A stretch of 64,000 nt of DNA from the NCBI GenBank assembly GCA_024707205.1, contig JANQAD010000001.1, forward strand, positions 2,011,979 to 2,075,978. Direction: 5' to 3'. This document shows positions 56,753-64,000 of the stretch, in pieces (within the stretch, counting starts at the first letter, position 1; each line of letters begins with the position of its first letter). The notes under the pieces are model-generated. The model saw only the letters and a program-made list of their open reading frames with translations, did not search any database and was not told where the DNA came from. The stretch is from Demequina sp. (GTDB taxonomy: Bacteria; Actinomycetota; Actinomycetes; Actinomycetales; Demequinaceae). The position numbers and the translations under genes are program-made.

Positions 56753-57635
56753 GTGCGGTCCGTAGCGTCTCGAGGTTACGGGCCATGACCGTAGCGTAGT
56801 CGTCGTCGTTGAGCACCGACTCGATCGGATCGAGCACGGCAGTGGTGGCGCCGGTGTCCTTCGCGATCGCGTCCGCGACGGCGGTGTTGATGAGCGACTC
56901 GGTGAAGATCGTCGTGGTGCCCGTGTCCTCCACGACCTTGCGGATCTCCAGCAGGCGGGCCGGGGACGGCTCCGCCTCGGGGTCGATGCCGGCGATGCCG
57001 ATCTGGGTGAGGTTGTAGCGATCCGCGAGGTACGCGAATGCCTGGTGGGCGGTGACGATGTCCGTGCGCTGGCACTGGGCGAGGCCCTGCTTGAAGTCGT
57101 CGTCGATGCCGGAAAGGGTGTCTACCAGGGAGTCCGCGTTTGCCGTGTAGGTGTCCGCGTTGGCGGGGTCAAGCTGTGCGAACTCATCGCCGACCGCTGT
57201 GGCGTACTGCGCGAGCAGGCTAGGGTCCAGCCAGAAGTGGGGGTCGAAGGCGAGCGGCTCCTCGCCCTCCTCCTCGGCACCCGCGACCGCGGGGCGCAGG
57301 GTCACTGCGGATCCCGCGTCGAAGCTCTTTGCGCCGGTGGTCGCGACCGCGTCGTCGACTGCGGGCGCGAGTCCCTTGAGGTAGAGCACCAGGTCCGCGT
57401 CGGAGAGTTGGCGCACGGTGCTCGGGGAGAGCTCGAGGTCATGGGGTTCGACGCCTGGGGGCGCGAGCGCGATTACGTCGACGAGGTCGCCGCCGACGTG
57501 TTCGGCGACGTACTCGAGCGGGTAGAACGACGCGGCGACAGTCAGTTGGGCATCGGGGTTTCCGGAGGGATCCCCGGCGCAGCCGGTGACGAGAAGGAGA
57601 CCGGCCGCGCCGGAGACGATTGCGAGGAGCTTCAC
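56739..57635 (-). CDS. znuA: Zinc-binding lipoprotein ZnuA
   Basis: The 298-residue cluster A-I binding protein has a lipoprotein signal (VKLLAIVSGAAGLLLVTGC). Metal ligands are the His in VEPHDLELSPS, the His in FDPHFWLDP, the His in VTAHQAFAYL and a late Asp/Glu in TTAVLDPIES. The flexible loop that is usually His-rich is instead acidic (AGAEEEGEEPLAFD). The GTG start is chosen because of the lipobox distance and the -10 TAACCT (57643-57648 on the minus strand) 7 nt upstream. The ATG at 57665 would overlap the operator. Confidence 0.92.
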   Translation of the reverse strand: MKLLAIVSGAAGLLLVTGCAGDPSGNPDAQLTVAASFYPLEYVAEHVGGDLVDVIALAPPGVEPHDLELSPSTVRQLSDADLVLYLKGLAPAVDDAVATTGAKSFDAGSAVTLRPAVAGAEEEGEEPLAFDPHFWLDPSLLAQYATAVGDEFAQLDPANADTYTANADSLVDTLSGIDDDFKQGLAQCQRTDIVTAHQAFAYLADRYNLTQIGIAGIDPEAEPSPARLLEIRKVVEDTGTTTIFTESLINTAVADAIAKDTGATTAVLDPIESVLNDDDYATVMARNLETLRTALGCS

Positions 57636-57655
57636 GGAAGTCAGGTTAATGCGAG

Positions 57656-57670
57656 TGAGAATCATTGTCA
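57656..57670 (-). promoter_or_regulatory. Zur-box candidate upstream of znuA
   Basis: On the minus strand TGACAAT-G-ATTCTCA is a 7-1-7 inverted repeat with one mismatch, lying just upstream of the -10 TAACCT. A Fur-family dimer bound here would block the znuA promoter. The regulator gene is last in the same operon. Confidence 0.78.
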
Positions 57671-57752
57671 ACTGATGCGGAATTGCATCCCGCCGAGTGT
57701 GTCTCCGGTGCTACGTTGCGGGAAGGGCGTGGGCCGATGAGGGGGTGACGGC

Positions 57753-58397
57753 ATGAGGCGAGCGGCGTGGGCTATTGCGATGACGGTGGCCGTCGTTGCC
57801 ACGGCTGGCGCGACTGCAGCACCTGATGCTGCCGATCCCTCGCCCACATCCGACGCGACGAGCGTCACGCTCGAAGCGACCTGGCCGGACGCGACAATGG
57901 CGACCACGCCCCACGGCAACAGCGATGACTGGGTCGCGCGCTACGACCTGCAGCCAACCGGGCTGACGTGCCACGCATCCGCGGACAGTTTCACGCTCGA
58001 GGGAGGGTGGGGCTGCTACTCAGCCACAGCGTCGGGCAAACGGGTGTGGGAGTGGACGGCCACGCTCACTGCCGCGTCCGCCGAAGTCTTCGAGGCGGAG
58101 GGCTACTACGTGTCGATCCCGCCAGCAGGCACCTACGTCGTGGACAACGGCTACATGTGGCCGCTCGACGAGGTTGCCAGCGAGGTGTTGGACGGCAGGA
58201 CCCCGATCGACGAGGCCATGCCGCTGATTCGTGCAGATCTGGGGCGCTACGACTCCCAGTGGGAAGTCGCGCTTTGGGTCGCCGCCCCGTGGGTGATTCT
58301 TGGGCTGGTTCTGGGGCTCGCCGTCTTTGTGGGCTATCGGTTTCGCAGGCGGCGCGCCGCCGCCGCGCCGGAAGAGGCGGCCAAACCGCGCCACTAG
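57753..58397 (+). CDS. Secreted/membrane protein of unknown function
   Basis: The 214-residue protein has a signal peptide (residues 1-22, AWAIAMTVAVVATAGATAA). An extracellular domain with two Cys (LTCHASA, WGCYSA) follows, then one membrane helix near the C-terminus (residues ~175-200) and a basic tail. The topology is that of a type I membrane protein. GAGGGGGTG precedes the ATG. The decamer at 58028-58037 is translated as ASGK. No family was recognised. Confidence 0.72.
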   Translation: MRRAAWAIAMTVAVVATAGATAAPDAADPSPTSDATSVTLEATWPDATMATTPHGNSDDWVARYDLQPTGLTCHASADSFTLEGGWGCYSATASGKRVWEWTATLTAASAEVFEAEGYYVSIPPAGTYVVDNGYMWPLDEVASEVLDGRTPIDEAMPLIRADLGRYDSQWEVALWVAAPWVILGLVLGLAVFVGYRFRRRRAAAAPEEAAKPRH

Positions 58398-58436
58398 ACT
58401 GTTCCGAGCACAGACCAACCCCGCAAGGAGCTCTCC

Positions 58437-59822
58437 GTGGCAGCACCGTCCCGCCTCGACAACGTCATCTCGCTCGCGAAGCGCCGCGGCTTCGTGTTCC
58501 CCAGCGGCGAGATCTACGGCGGAACACGTTCGGCATGGGACTACGGGCCACTCGGCGTGGAACTCAAGGAGAACATCAAGCGTCAGTGGTGGCGCGCGAT
58601 GGTCACGAGCCGCGACGACATCGTCGGCCTCGACTCCGCCGTCATTCTTCCGCGTCAGGTGTGGGTGGCGTCGGGTCACGTTGGTGTGTTCACGGACCCC
58701 CTCACCGAGTGCCTCAGCTGCCACAAGCGCTTCCGCGAGGACCAGATGCTCGAGGAGTTCGAGGAGCGCAAGGGCCGCGCGCCCCAGGGTGGGCTCGCCG
58801 AGATCGCGTGCCCCAACTGCGGCACCCGCGGCCAGTGGACGGAGCCGCGCGACTTCAACATGATGCTCAAGACCTACCTCGGGCCCGTTGAGGACGAGTC
58901 CGGGTTGCACTATCTGCGTCCGGAGACCGCGCAGGGCATCTTCGTGAACTTCGCCAATGTGGTCGCGACCTCCCGCGTGAAGCCGCCGTTCGGCATCGGG
59001 CAGATCGGCAAGAGCTTCCGCAACGAGATCACGCCTGGAAACTTCATCTTCCGCACCCGCGAGTTCGAGCAGATGGAGATGGAGTTCTTCGTTGTGCCTG
59101 GTACGGACGAGGAGTGGCACCAGTACTGGATCGACACGCGCACCGACTGGTACACGGGCCTCGGCATCAGCCGCGAGAACCTGCGCCACTTCGAGCACCC
59201 CAAGGAGAAGCTCTCGCACTACTCCAAGCGGACCGTGGACATCGAGTACCGCTTTGGCTTCCAGGGCAGCGAGTGGGGCGAGCTCGAGGGCATCGCCAAC
59301 CGCACGGACTTTGACCTCTCCACCCACGCCGAGCACTCTGGCAAGGACCTCCAGTACCGCGACCCCGTCACGAACGAGAAGTTCACGCCGTACGTGATCG
59401 AGCCCGCCGCCGGCCTCACGCGCTCGCTCATGGCGTTCCTCGTGGAGTCGTACGACGAGGACGAGGCGCCCAACACGAGCGGCGGCGTCGACACCCGCAC
59501 GGTGCTGCGCCTGGACCCGCGCCTCGCGCCCGTCAAGGCCGCGGTGCTCCCGCTTTCGAAGTCCGACGCTCTGCTCCCGACCGCGGAGAACCTCGCCAAG
59601 GAGCTTCGCGGGTTCTGGAACGTTGACTATGACGTGACGCAGGCGATCGGCAAGCGATACCGCCGCCAGGACGAGATCGGCACGCCGTTCTGCATCACCG
59701 TCGACTTCGAGACCGTGGACGACCTTGCCGTAACCATCCGCGACCGCGACACCATGGCGCAAGAGCGGGTTGCGCTCTCGCAAGTGCGCGACTACCTGGC
59801 GACGCGCCTCATCGGCGCGTAA
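58437..59822 (+). CDS. glyS: Glycyl-tRNA synthetase (dimeric, GlyQS type)
   Basis: The 461-residue class II synthetase has [20 protein letters not shown] at the N-terminus and motif 2 [19 protein letters not shown]. GEWxE-like [11 protein letters not shown] and motif 3 ([14 protein letters not shown]) follow. A zinc-like pair ([16 protein letters not shown]) is present. The C-terminal anticodon domain follows ([18 protein letters not shown]). GTG start with AAGGAG 8 nt upstream; the TAGACT at 58395-58400 is the probable -10 with a short leader. Confidence 0.97.
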   Translation: MAAPSRLDNVISLAKRRGFVFPSGEIYGGTRSAWDYGPLGVELKENIKRQWWRAMVTSRDDIVGLDSAVILPRQVWVASGHVGVFTDPLTECLSCHKRFREDQMLEEFEERKGRAPQGGLAEIACPNCGTRGQWTEPRDFNMMLKTYLGPVEDESGLHYLRPETAQGIFVNFANVVATSRVKPPFGIGQIGKSFRNEITPGNFIFRTREFEQMEMEFFVVPGTDEEWHQYWIDTRTDWYTGLGISRENLRHFEHPKEKLSHYSKRTVDIEYRFGFQGSEWGELEGIANRTDFDLSTHAEHSGKDLQYRDPVTNEKFTPYVIEPAAGLTRSLMAFLVESYDEDEAPNTSGGVDTRTVLRLDPRLAPVKAAVLPLSKSDALLPTAENLAKELRGFWNVDYDVTQAIGKRYRRQDEIGTPFCITVDFETVDDLAVTIRDRDTMAQERVALSQVRDYLATRLIGA

Positions 59823-59882
59823 ACCCAACCGAATCGCCCCGGCCCCGGCCCAACCGCGCTCTCGCTTCTCGCTCCAACCCCG

Positions 59883-59935
59883 TGTCGGTACATAGGGGTC
59901 GTTTACGCGCGCGAAGCGACGCGTGTGTACCGACA
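59883..59935 (-). repeat. Palindromic element type 1, copy 3
   Basis: A 53-bp unit with ends TGTCGGTACA and TGTACCGACA has the core GTCGTTTACGCGCGCGAAGC, the same orientation as copy 2. It lies 60 bp after glyS and before dus. Confidence 0.9.
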
Positions 59936-59971
59936 GCATGCGGGGTGGGGCGGGGCTCAAACAGGGTTTGA

Positions 59972-59977
59972 GACAAT
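59972..59977 (+). promoter_or_regulatory. -10 box GACAAT, leaderless (dus)
   Basis: GACAAT ends 7 nt before the ATG at 59985, which is chosen over the ATG at 59976 that would fall on the box. Confidence 0.5.
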
Positions 59978-59984
59978 GGTGACC

Positions 59985-61157
59985 ATGACAGCGACCGCAA
60001 CCACAGCGTCGGCCCTTCTGCCGCCCCTGCAGATAGGGCCGCTGACGGTGCGGACTCCCGTGGTGCTTGCGCCCATGGCGGGCATCACGAATGCGGCGTT
60101 CCGGAGGCTGTGCCGCGAGCACGGCGGCGGGCTGTACGTGGCGGAGATGGTGACCTCGCGCGCTCTGGTGGAGCGCACGCCGGAGAGCCTGCGCATCATC
60201 GCCCACGATCCAGACGAGACGCCGCGTAGCGTGCAGGTCTACGGAGTGGATCCGGCCACGATCGGCGCCGCCGTGCGCATGATCGCGAGCGAGGACCGCG
60301 CGGACCACATCGACATGAACTTCGGCTGCCCCGTGCCCAAGGTCACGCGAAAGGGCGGCGGCGCGGTGCTGCCGTGGAAGCGCGACCTGTTCCGCGACAT
60401 CGTGCGCGCCGCGGTGCGCGAGGCCGAGCCGTTCGGCATCCCCGTGACCGTCAAGATGCGCAAGGGCATCGACGACGAGCACCTCACCTATCTCGACGCC
60501 GGGCTGATGGCGGAGCGCGAGGGCGCCGCGGCGGTCGCCCTCCACGCCCGCACGGCCGCCGACTACTACTCGGGGAACGCAGACTGGGAGGCGATCGCGC
60601 GCCTCAAGGACGCCGTGCGGAGTATTCCGGTTCTCGGCAACGGCGACATCTGGGCCGCCGAGGATGCCGTGGCCATGGTGGAGCGCACCGGCTGCGATGG
60701 CGTGGTTGTGGGACGCGGCTGCATGGGTCGCCCGTGGCTCTTCGCGGATCTGCAGGCGGCTTTCGAGGGACGGCCGGAGCGGGCGCGGCCAACCCTGGCG
60801 TTCGTCGCGGACGCCGTCTACCGCCATGGCGAGCTCATGGTGCGCCACTTTGGCGGGGACGAGTTCAAGGCAATGCAAGAGATTCGCAAGCATATGGCCT
60901 GGTATTTCAAGGGTTATCCGGTTGGCGGAGAGGCCCGACGCTCGCTCGGCTTGGTCACGTCTCTCGCCGAGCTGCGGGGCTTGCTCGACGCCCTCGGGGA
61001 CGCTCCCTATCCCGGGGTTGACGCCGAAGGTGCGCGCGGCCGTCAGGGAACTCCGAAGCGCCCTTCGTGCCCCGAGGGGTGGCTCGACACGCGCGACATC
61101 ACCCCGGACCTTGAATTGAGGCTGCGCGAGGCGGAGCTGAGCGTCTCCGGAGGCTAG
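59985..61157 (+). CDS. dus: tRNA-dihydrouridine synthase
   Basis: The 390-residue flavoenzyme reduces uridines in tRNA. The TIM barrel starts LAPMAGITNAAFRRLC. The catalytic Cys is in DMNFGCPVPKVTRKGGGA, and the FMN motifs are VTVKMRKGID, LHARTAADYY and VLGNGDIWAAEDA. GCDGVVVGRGCMGRPWLF and a DusB/NifR3-like C-terminal helical domain (RKHMAWYFKGYP) follow. The gene is convergent with the next and overlaps it by 4 bp. Confidence 0.95.
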   Translation: MTATATTASALLPPLQIGPLTVRTPVVLAPMAGITNAAFRRLCREHGGGLYVAEMVTSRALVERTPESLRIIAHDPDETPRSVQVYGVDPATIGAAVRMIASEDRADHIDMNFGCPVPKVTRKGGGAVLPWKRDLFRDIVRAAVREAEPFGIPVTVKMRKGIDDEHLTYLDAGLMAEREGAAAVALHARTAADYYSGNADWEAIARLKDAVRSIPVLGNGDIWAAEDAVAMVERTGCDGVVVGRGCMGRPWLFADLQAAFEGRPERARPTLAFVADAVYRHGELMVRHFGGDEFKAMQEIRKHMAWYFKGYPVGGEARRSLGLVTSLAELRGLLDALGDAPYPGVDAEGARGRQGTPKRPSCPEGWLDTRDITPDLELRLREAELSVSGG

Positions 61158-61726
61158 GCGGCGCGGGTGCTGAGGTGCACCTGGACGAAGCCCGGACCCC
61201 AGCGCTCCACCTTCTCCACCGCGAACTCCGCTGGATCGCGCAACCCCGCGAACAGGGGGATGCCGGCGCCGAGGGCCGTTGGCTGGATGGTGAGAACCAG
61301 ATGGTCGAGGAGGCCCGCATCGAGCAGGGAACGGATGGTCGCTCCGCCGTCTGCGTAGATGTCTCGCTCCCCGGCCAGTTCTCGCGCCCGGGCGATGATC
61401 GCCTCCGGCTCGCCGCGCACGGCCTCGACCGTGGTGCGTTCCGCGGTGAGCGGTCGCGAGGTCGCGACCAGAAGCGGCACGTCGCCATACGGCCAGGGTC
61501 CATCGAACCCGGCCACGACGTCGTACGTTCGCCTGCCCATGACGATGCAGCCGACTCCCGCGAGGAAGTCGTCGAACTCGAGGCCGCCCGGGCGGGTGGC
61601 CGCCCACTCGTCAACGGCCATAGGTATCCCCGACTCGCGCGGCGTCTCGAGCCACGCGAGCTCGTCCTCGGGCCCGGCGATGAAGCCGTCGAGTGACATG
61701 GCGAGGTATCCAACGACGCGTCCCAT
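61154..61726 (-). CDS. Dihydrofolate reductase-like (RibD C-terminal) protein
   Basis: The 190-residue protein has the RibD_C fold signature: MGRVVGYLAMSLDGFIAGPE, VMGRRTYDVVAGF, LVATSRPL, DIYADGGATIRSLLDAG, and the end TIQPTALGAGIPLFAG. Members are NADPH-dependent reductases of unknown substrate; it is not the main DHFR. The -10 TAGGGT (61733-61738, minus) lies 6 nt before the ATG, so it is leaderless. Confidence 0.9.
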   Translation of the reverse strand: MGRVVGYLAMSLDGFIAGPEDELAWLETPRESGIPMAVDEWAATRPGGLEFDDFLAGVGCIVMGRRTYDVVAGFDGPWPYGDVPLLVATSRPLTAERTTVEAVRGEPEAIIARARELAGERDIYADGGATIRSLLDAGLLDHLVLTIQPTALGAGIPLFAGLRDPAEFAVEKVERWGPGFVQVHLSTRAA

Positions 61727-61735
61727 TGCTCAACC

Positions 61736-62668
61736 CTAGGACGCGCTCGGCGGTGGTGCGCCAGCGAGCCGTTCGGCGACCTTCGCTCTCACCTTCGCGC
61801 GGCAAGCCCTCGGCGAGTGGACCACGTCGGGGTAGGGCAGCCGAACGGTGTCGTACCCTGCCCGCCGGAAGAGCTCGTCCCGCCACGCGTCGTAGGCCCT
61901 CTGCTCTGGTGTGCCGTGGAATCTCGCTGAGTCGAACTCCACGAGCGTCTGGGAGTCCGGGTCGTACCTGTCGGCGAAGAACACGTGGCCCTCGAGCACG
62001 AATCGGCGCTGGTACTTGAAGCATGCGAGGTCCGGGGTGTTGAGCACCGTGCGCGCGCCGACGTACTCGAGCCAGCTGTGCATGCCGTTGTGAAGGTGGG
62101 CGAGGAATGCGAGGAATCGTCGCCGACCTTTGACTCGGGGGTAGTAGGAGAGTGCGTCGCGGATCTTTGCCACGGTGGTCTTGCCCTCTCTCAGCGCGGC
62201 GAAGATGGCCTCGCGGGCGCCTCCGGTCGGGTCTTCTTCCCATGCGTGGATGATTGCGTGCGACACGGTGGCGACTCGGATGCCGTCAATCTCTGTGGTG
62301 GTTGCTGCCCGGGTGCAGCGCCGCAGCGTGAGCCACCGTGGGGATCTCACATGCAGCGGCGAGGGCGCGGCAGCGCGGAGATGCTGGGGCTCGTCTTCCA
62401 GCAGTCCGTGCACGGCGCATGCGGCCAGCCCCGTCAGCGCGACGGTACTTGGCAGCCACTCCATTGCCGCATGTGCCCTGGTAGTGAACGCCTCGGCGGT
62501 CCGGTGGTGCGCGAAGATGCGCGGCAGGAGTGCGTGGACCGCCCCGTCGCGCCGAGCCTCGTTCAGCGCGGCACGTCCATGCTTCCGTGACAGGTGACCC
62601 TGCCGTTGGGGAGCCTCCTCGCGCTCGAGGTCCGCGAGGAGGTCAAGGGTTCTGGCGATCCGAGGCAT
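61736..62668 (-). CDS. DUF559/Vsr-like nuclease-fold protein
   Basis: The 310-residue protein has an N-terminal helical region and an AbiEi-like middle (DGIRVATVSHAIIHAW). The C-terminal DUF559 domain (LVEFDSARFHGTPEQRAYDA, FRRAGYDTVRLPYPDVV) has a restriction-endonuclease-like fold related to Vsr. The acidic pair EFD could be catalytic. Such proteins are very common in actinobacteria, often in several copies, with unknown targets. The ATG at 62668 is the natural start; the long upstream reading crosses palindrome copy 4 and dgt and is spurious. Confidence 0.85.
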   Translation of the reverse strand: MPRIARTLDLLADLEREEAPQRQGHLSRKHGRAALNEARRDGAVHALLPRIFAHHRTAEAFTTRAHAAMEWLPSTVALTGLAACAVHGLLEDEPQHLRAAAPSPLHVRSPRWLTLRRCTRAATTTEIDGIRVATVSHAIIHAWEEDPTGGAREAIFAALREGKTTVAKIRDALSYYPRVKGRRRFLAFLAHLHNGMHSWLEYVGARTVLNTPDLACFKYQRRFVLEGHVFFADRYDPDSQTLVEFDSARFHGTPEQRAYDAWRDELFRRAGYDTVRLPYPDVVHSPRACRAKVRAKVAERLAGAPPPSAS

Positions 62669-62780
62669 CCCGCGAGGATGGCGTGAATCGAGTGTGGGCG
62701 TCGGGTGCGCTAGCGGCAGCGGTGGATAACTGCGTCGGCGGGCTCTCCTGGGGACACAGCTCCGCCCCGCCCCATCCTGC

Positions 62781-62833
62781 TGTCGGTACAGCCGCGTCGC
62801 TTCGCGCGCGGAAACACCCTGTATGTACCGACA
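62781..62833 (+). repeat. Palindromic element type 1, copy 4
   Basis: A 53-bp unit in the same orientation as copy 1 has the core CGCGTCGCTTCGCGCGCGGA. The ends are flanked by GCCCCGCCCCATCCTGC and GGAGGTGGGG. It lies between the divergent DUF559 gene and dgt. Confidence 0.9.
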
Positions 62834-62869
62834 GGAGGTGGGGTTGGGAGGTGGGGCGGGTTGGCCCGC

Positions 62870-62875
62870 TAGCAT
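62870..62875 (+). promoter_or_regulatory. -10 box TAGCAT, leaderless (dgt)
   Basis: TAGCAT ends 6 nt before the GTG at 62882. Confidence 0.55.
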
Positions 62876-62881
62876 CGAAGG

Positions 62882-64000
62882 GTGAGCGCGCTTCCCCCCC
62901 GGGTACTCGGACGCGGACGCGGAGCGTTTTGTCGATGAACCTCCAAAGCGACCCGGGCGCACTCCCTTTGAGCGTGACCGCGCGCGGATCGTCCACTCGA
63001 GCGCCCTTCGGCGCCTCGGCGCGAAGACGCAGGTGCTTGGCGCCGGCAGCGGCGACTTCGTGCGTACCCGCCTCACCCACACTCTTGAGGTGGCGCAGGT
63101 TGGTCGTGGCCTGGCCAAGGTCTTCGGCAGCGACGAGGACATCGTCGACGCGGCGTGCTTGGCCCACGACCTCGGTCATCCGCCGTTCGGCCATAACGGC
63201 GAGCGGGCGCTCGATGAGGTGTCGAGGGACATCGGCGGATTCGAGGGCAACGCGCAGACGCTGCGGCTGCTCACGCGACTCGAGCCCAAGTCTCTTGACC
63301 CGCGAACTGGCGCCAGCGTCGGGCTCAATCTCACCCGGGCCGTGCTTGACGCGTCCATCAAGTACCCGTGGCCCGAACCGGAGGCCCCGCACCGCGCGGA
63401 CGGCGCGCCAACCCGCAAGTTCGGCTTCTACGAGGACGATCGCCCGGTCTTCGAGTGGGCGCGCGCGGGAGCGGAGCCGCGTTCCCAGAGTTTCGAGGCG
63501 CAGCTCATGGACTTCGCGGACGACGTGGCGTACTCGGTTCACGACGTCGAAGACTCGGTGGTGCACAACGACGTGGCGCTGTCCGTGCTGCGGGACCCGG
63601 GCCAGGCGGCGGCCGTCGCCCAGCACGTCCTCGAGTGGTACGGCCGGGGCGACGAGGCGGAGCTCCTCGCCGCTCTCGAGCGGTTGCGCGCGGAGCCGTG
63701 GTGGATGGACGAGTACGACGGCTCGCACCGCGCGCTCGCGAGCCTCAAGGACATGACGAGCCAGCTCATCGGCAGGCTCTGCGACGGAGTGGTCACGGCG
63801 ACCCAGGACCGGCACGGGACCGGACCGCTCACGCGCCACAACGCCAACCTCGTGATCTCGCCCCAGGCGGAGGCGGAGATGCTCATCCTCAAGGGCATCG
63901 CAGTGCACTTCCTGATGGCGCCGCGCGAGAAGCGGGGCGGCTACCGGCAGCAGCGCGAGCGCCTAGCCGCGCTCGTGCTCGCGCTCGAGGCCAGGGGAGC
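62882..64000 (+). CDS. dgt: Deoxyguanosinetriphosphate triphosphohydrolase (frameshift at C7; 3' end outside window)
   Basis: The HD-domain enzyme hydrolyses dGTP. From GTG 62882 the frame reads VSALPP and then meets seven Cs (62894-62900). Removing one C gives SALPPGYSDADAERFVDEPP and an open frame to the window end. Motifs are HSSALRRLGAKTQV, THTLEVAQVGRGLA, HDLGHPPFGHNGE (the HD pair) and MDFADDVAYSVHD. About 373 residues are visible; the rest of the C-terminus lies beyond 64000. The reading as given stops early. The C7 run just after the start could be a base-calling error or a slippage tract. Confidence 0.9.

Noticed and set aside
58020..61607. 1195-codon minus-strand open frame across glyS and dus
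   Set aside because: It lies opposite two well-conserved genes, has Arg/Ala/Gly-rich shadow composition and crosses a palindromic repeat.

Overview
The window is a stretch of a high-GC actinobacterial chromosome. The block holA-rpsT-lepA-hemW-hrcA-dnaJ-rsmE-HIT-phoH-ybeY-CNNM-era-leuA-recO-uppS-glyS-dus-dgt, GTG starts, ATGA/GTGA junctions and leaderless promoters (TANNNT ending 5-7 nt before the start codon) all point to Micrococcales (Cellulomonas/Demequina-like relatives). This placement is by gene order and protein style, not by database search.

Layout. 1-3.1 kb (minus): molybdate uptake operon (HTH-TOBE regulator, modA, modB, modC). 3.1-5.9 kb: NarL-type two-component pair and a CPBP membrane protease. 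5.9-9.5 kb: HerA-like ATPase, a small membrane protein, an HTH/nucleotidyltransferase toxin-antitoxin-like pair behind an AT-rich palindrome, and a PH-domain membrane protein. 9.6-12.9 kb: ATP-grasp / alpha-E / transglutaminase operon. 12.9-15.3 kb: first accessory island with a full IS256-family element, a toxin C-terminus, a candidate immunity gene and an IS256 fragment inside a broken surface-protein gene. 15.4-22.5 kb (minus): three secreted surface proteins built of YQW-type repeats. 22.6-30.1 kb: leuS, degV, comEA, comEC, holA. 30.2-39.9 kb: EAL protein, rpsT, PemK-like protein, lepA, hemW, three DUF4870 proteins, CIRCE-controlled hrcA-dnaJ-rsmE. 39.9-44.4 kb: second accessory island with the N-terminus of a secreted toxin, a second almost identical IS256 element, toxin C-terminus and immunity gene, and a tandem DUF4337-like pair of which one copy is cut by an IS3-type relic. 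44.4-48.4 kb: HIT-phoH-ybeY-CNNM-era, with overlapping junctions. 48.4-64 kb: leuA behind a leucine leader peptide, MFS exporter, lipoprotein, recO, uppS, TM2 protein, zur-znuBCA, glyS, dus, a DHFR-like reductase, a DUF559 protein and dgt (cut by the window end).

Main unusual signals. (1) Two secreted polymorphic-toxin loci share one promoter/leader, and each has had its body replaced by the same IS256 element while the toxin tip and immunity gene remain. (2) A 53-54-bp palindromic element with TGTCGGTACA/TGTACCGACA ends occurs four times between housekeeping genes at 48-63 kb. (3) The decamer GCCCGACGCT is scattered at least 21 times in genes and spacers. (4) At least ten genes, including holA, dnaJ and comEC, carry single-base frameshifts, mostly at short G/C runs, which suggests consensus indel errors. 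Such genes are annotated here as one CDS across the break.
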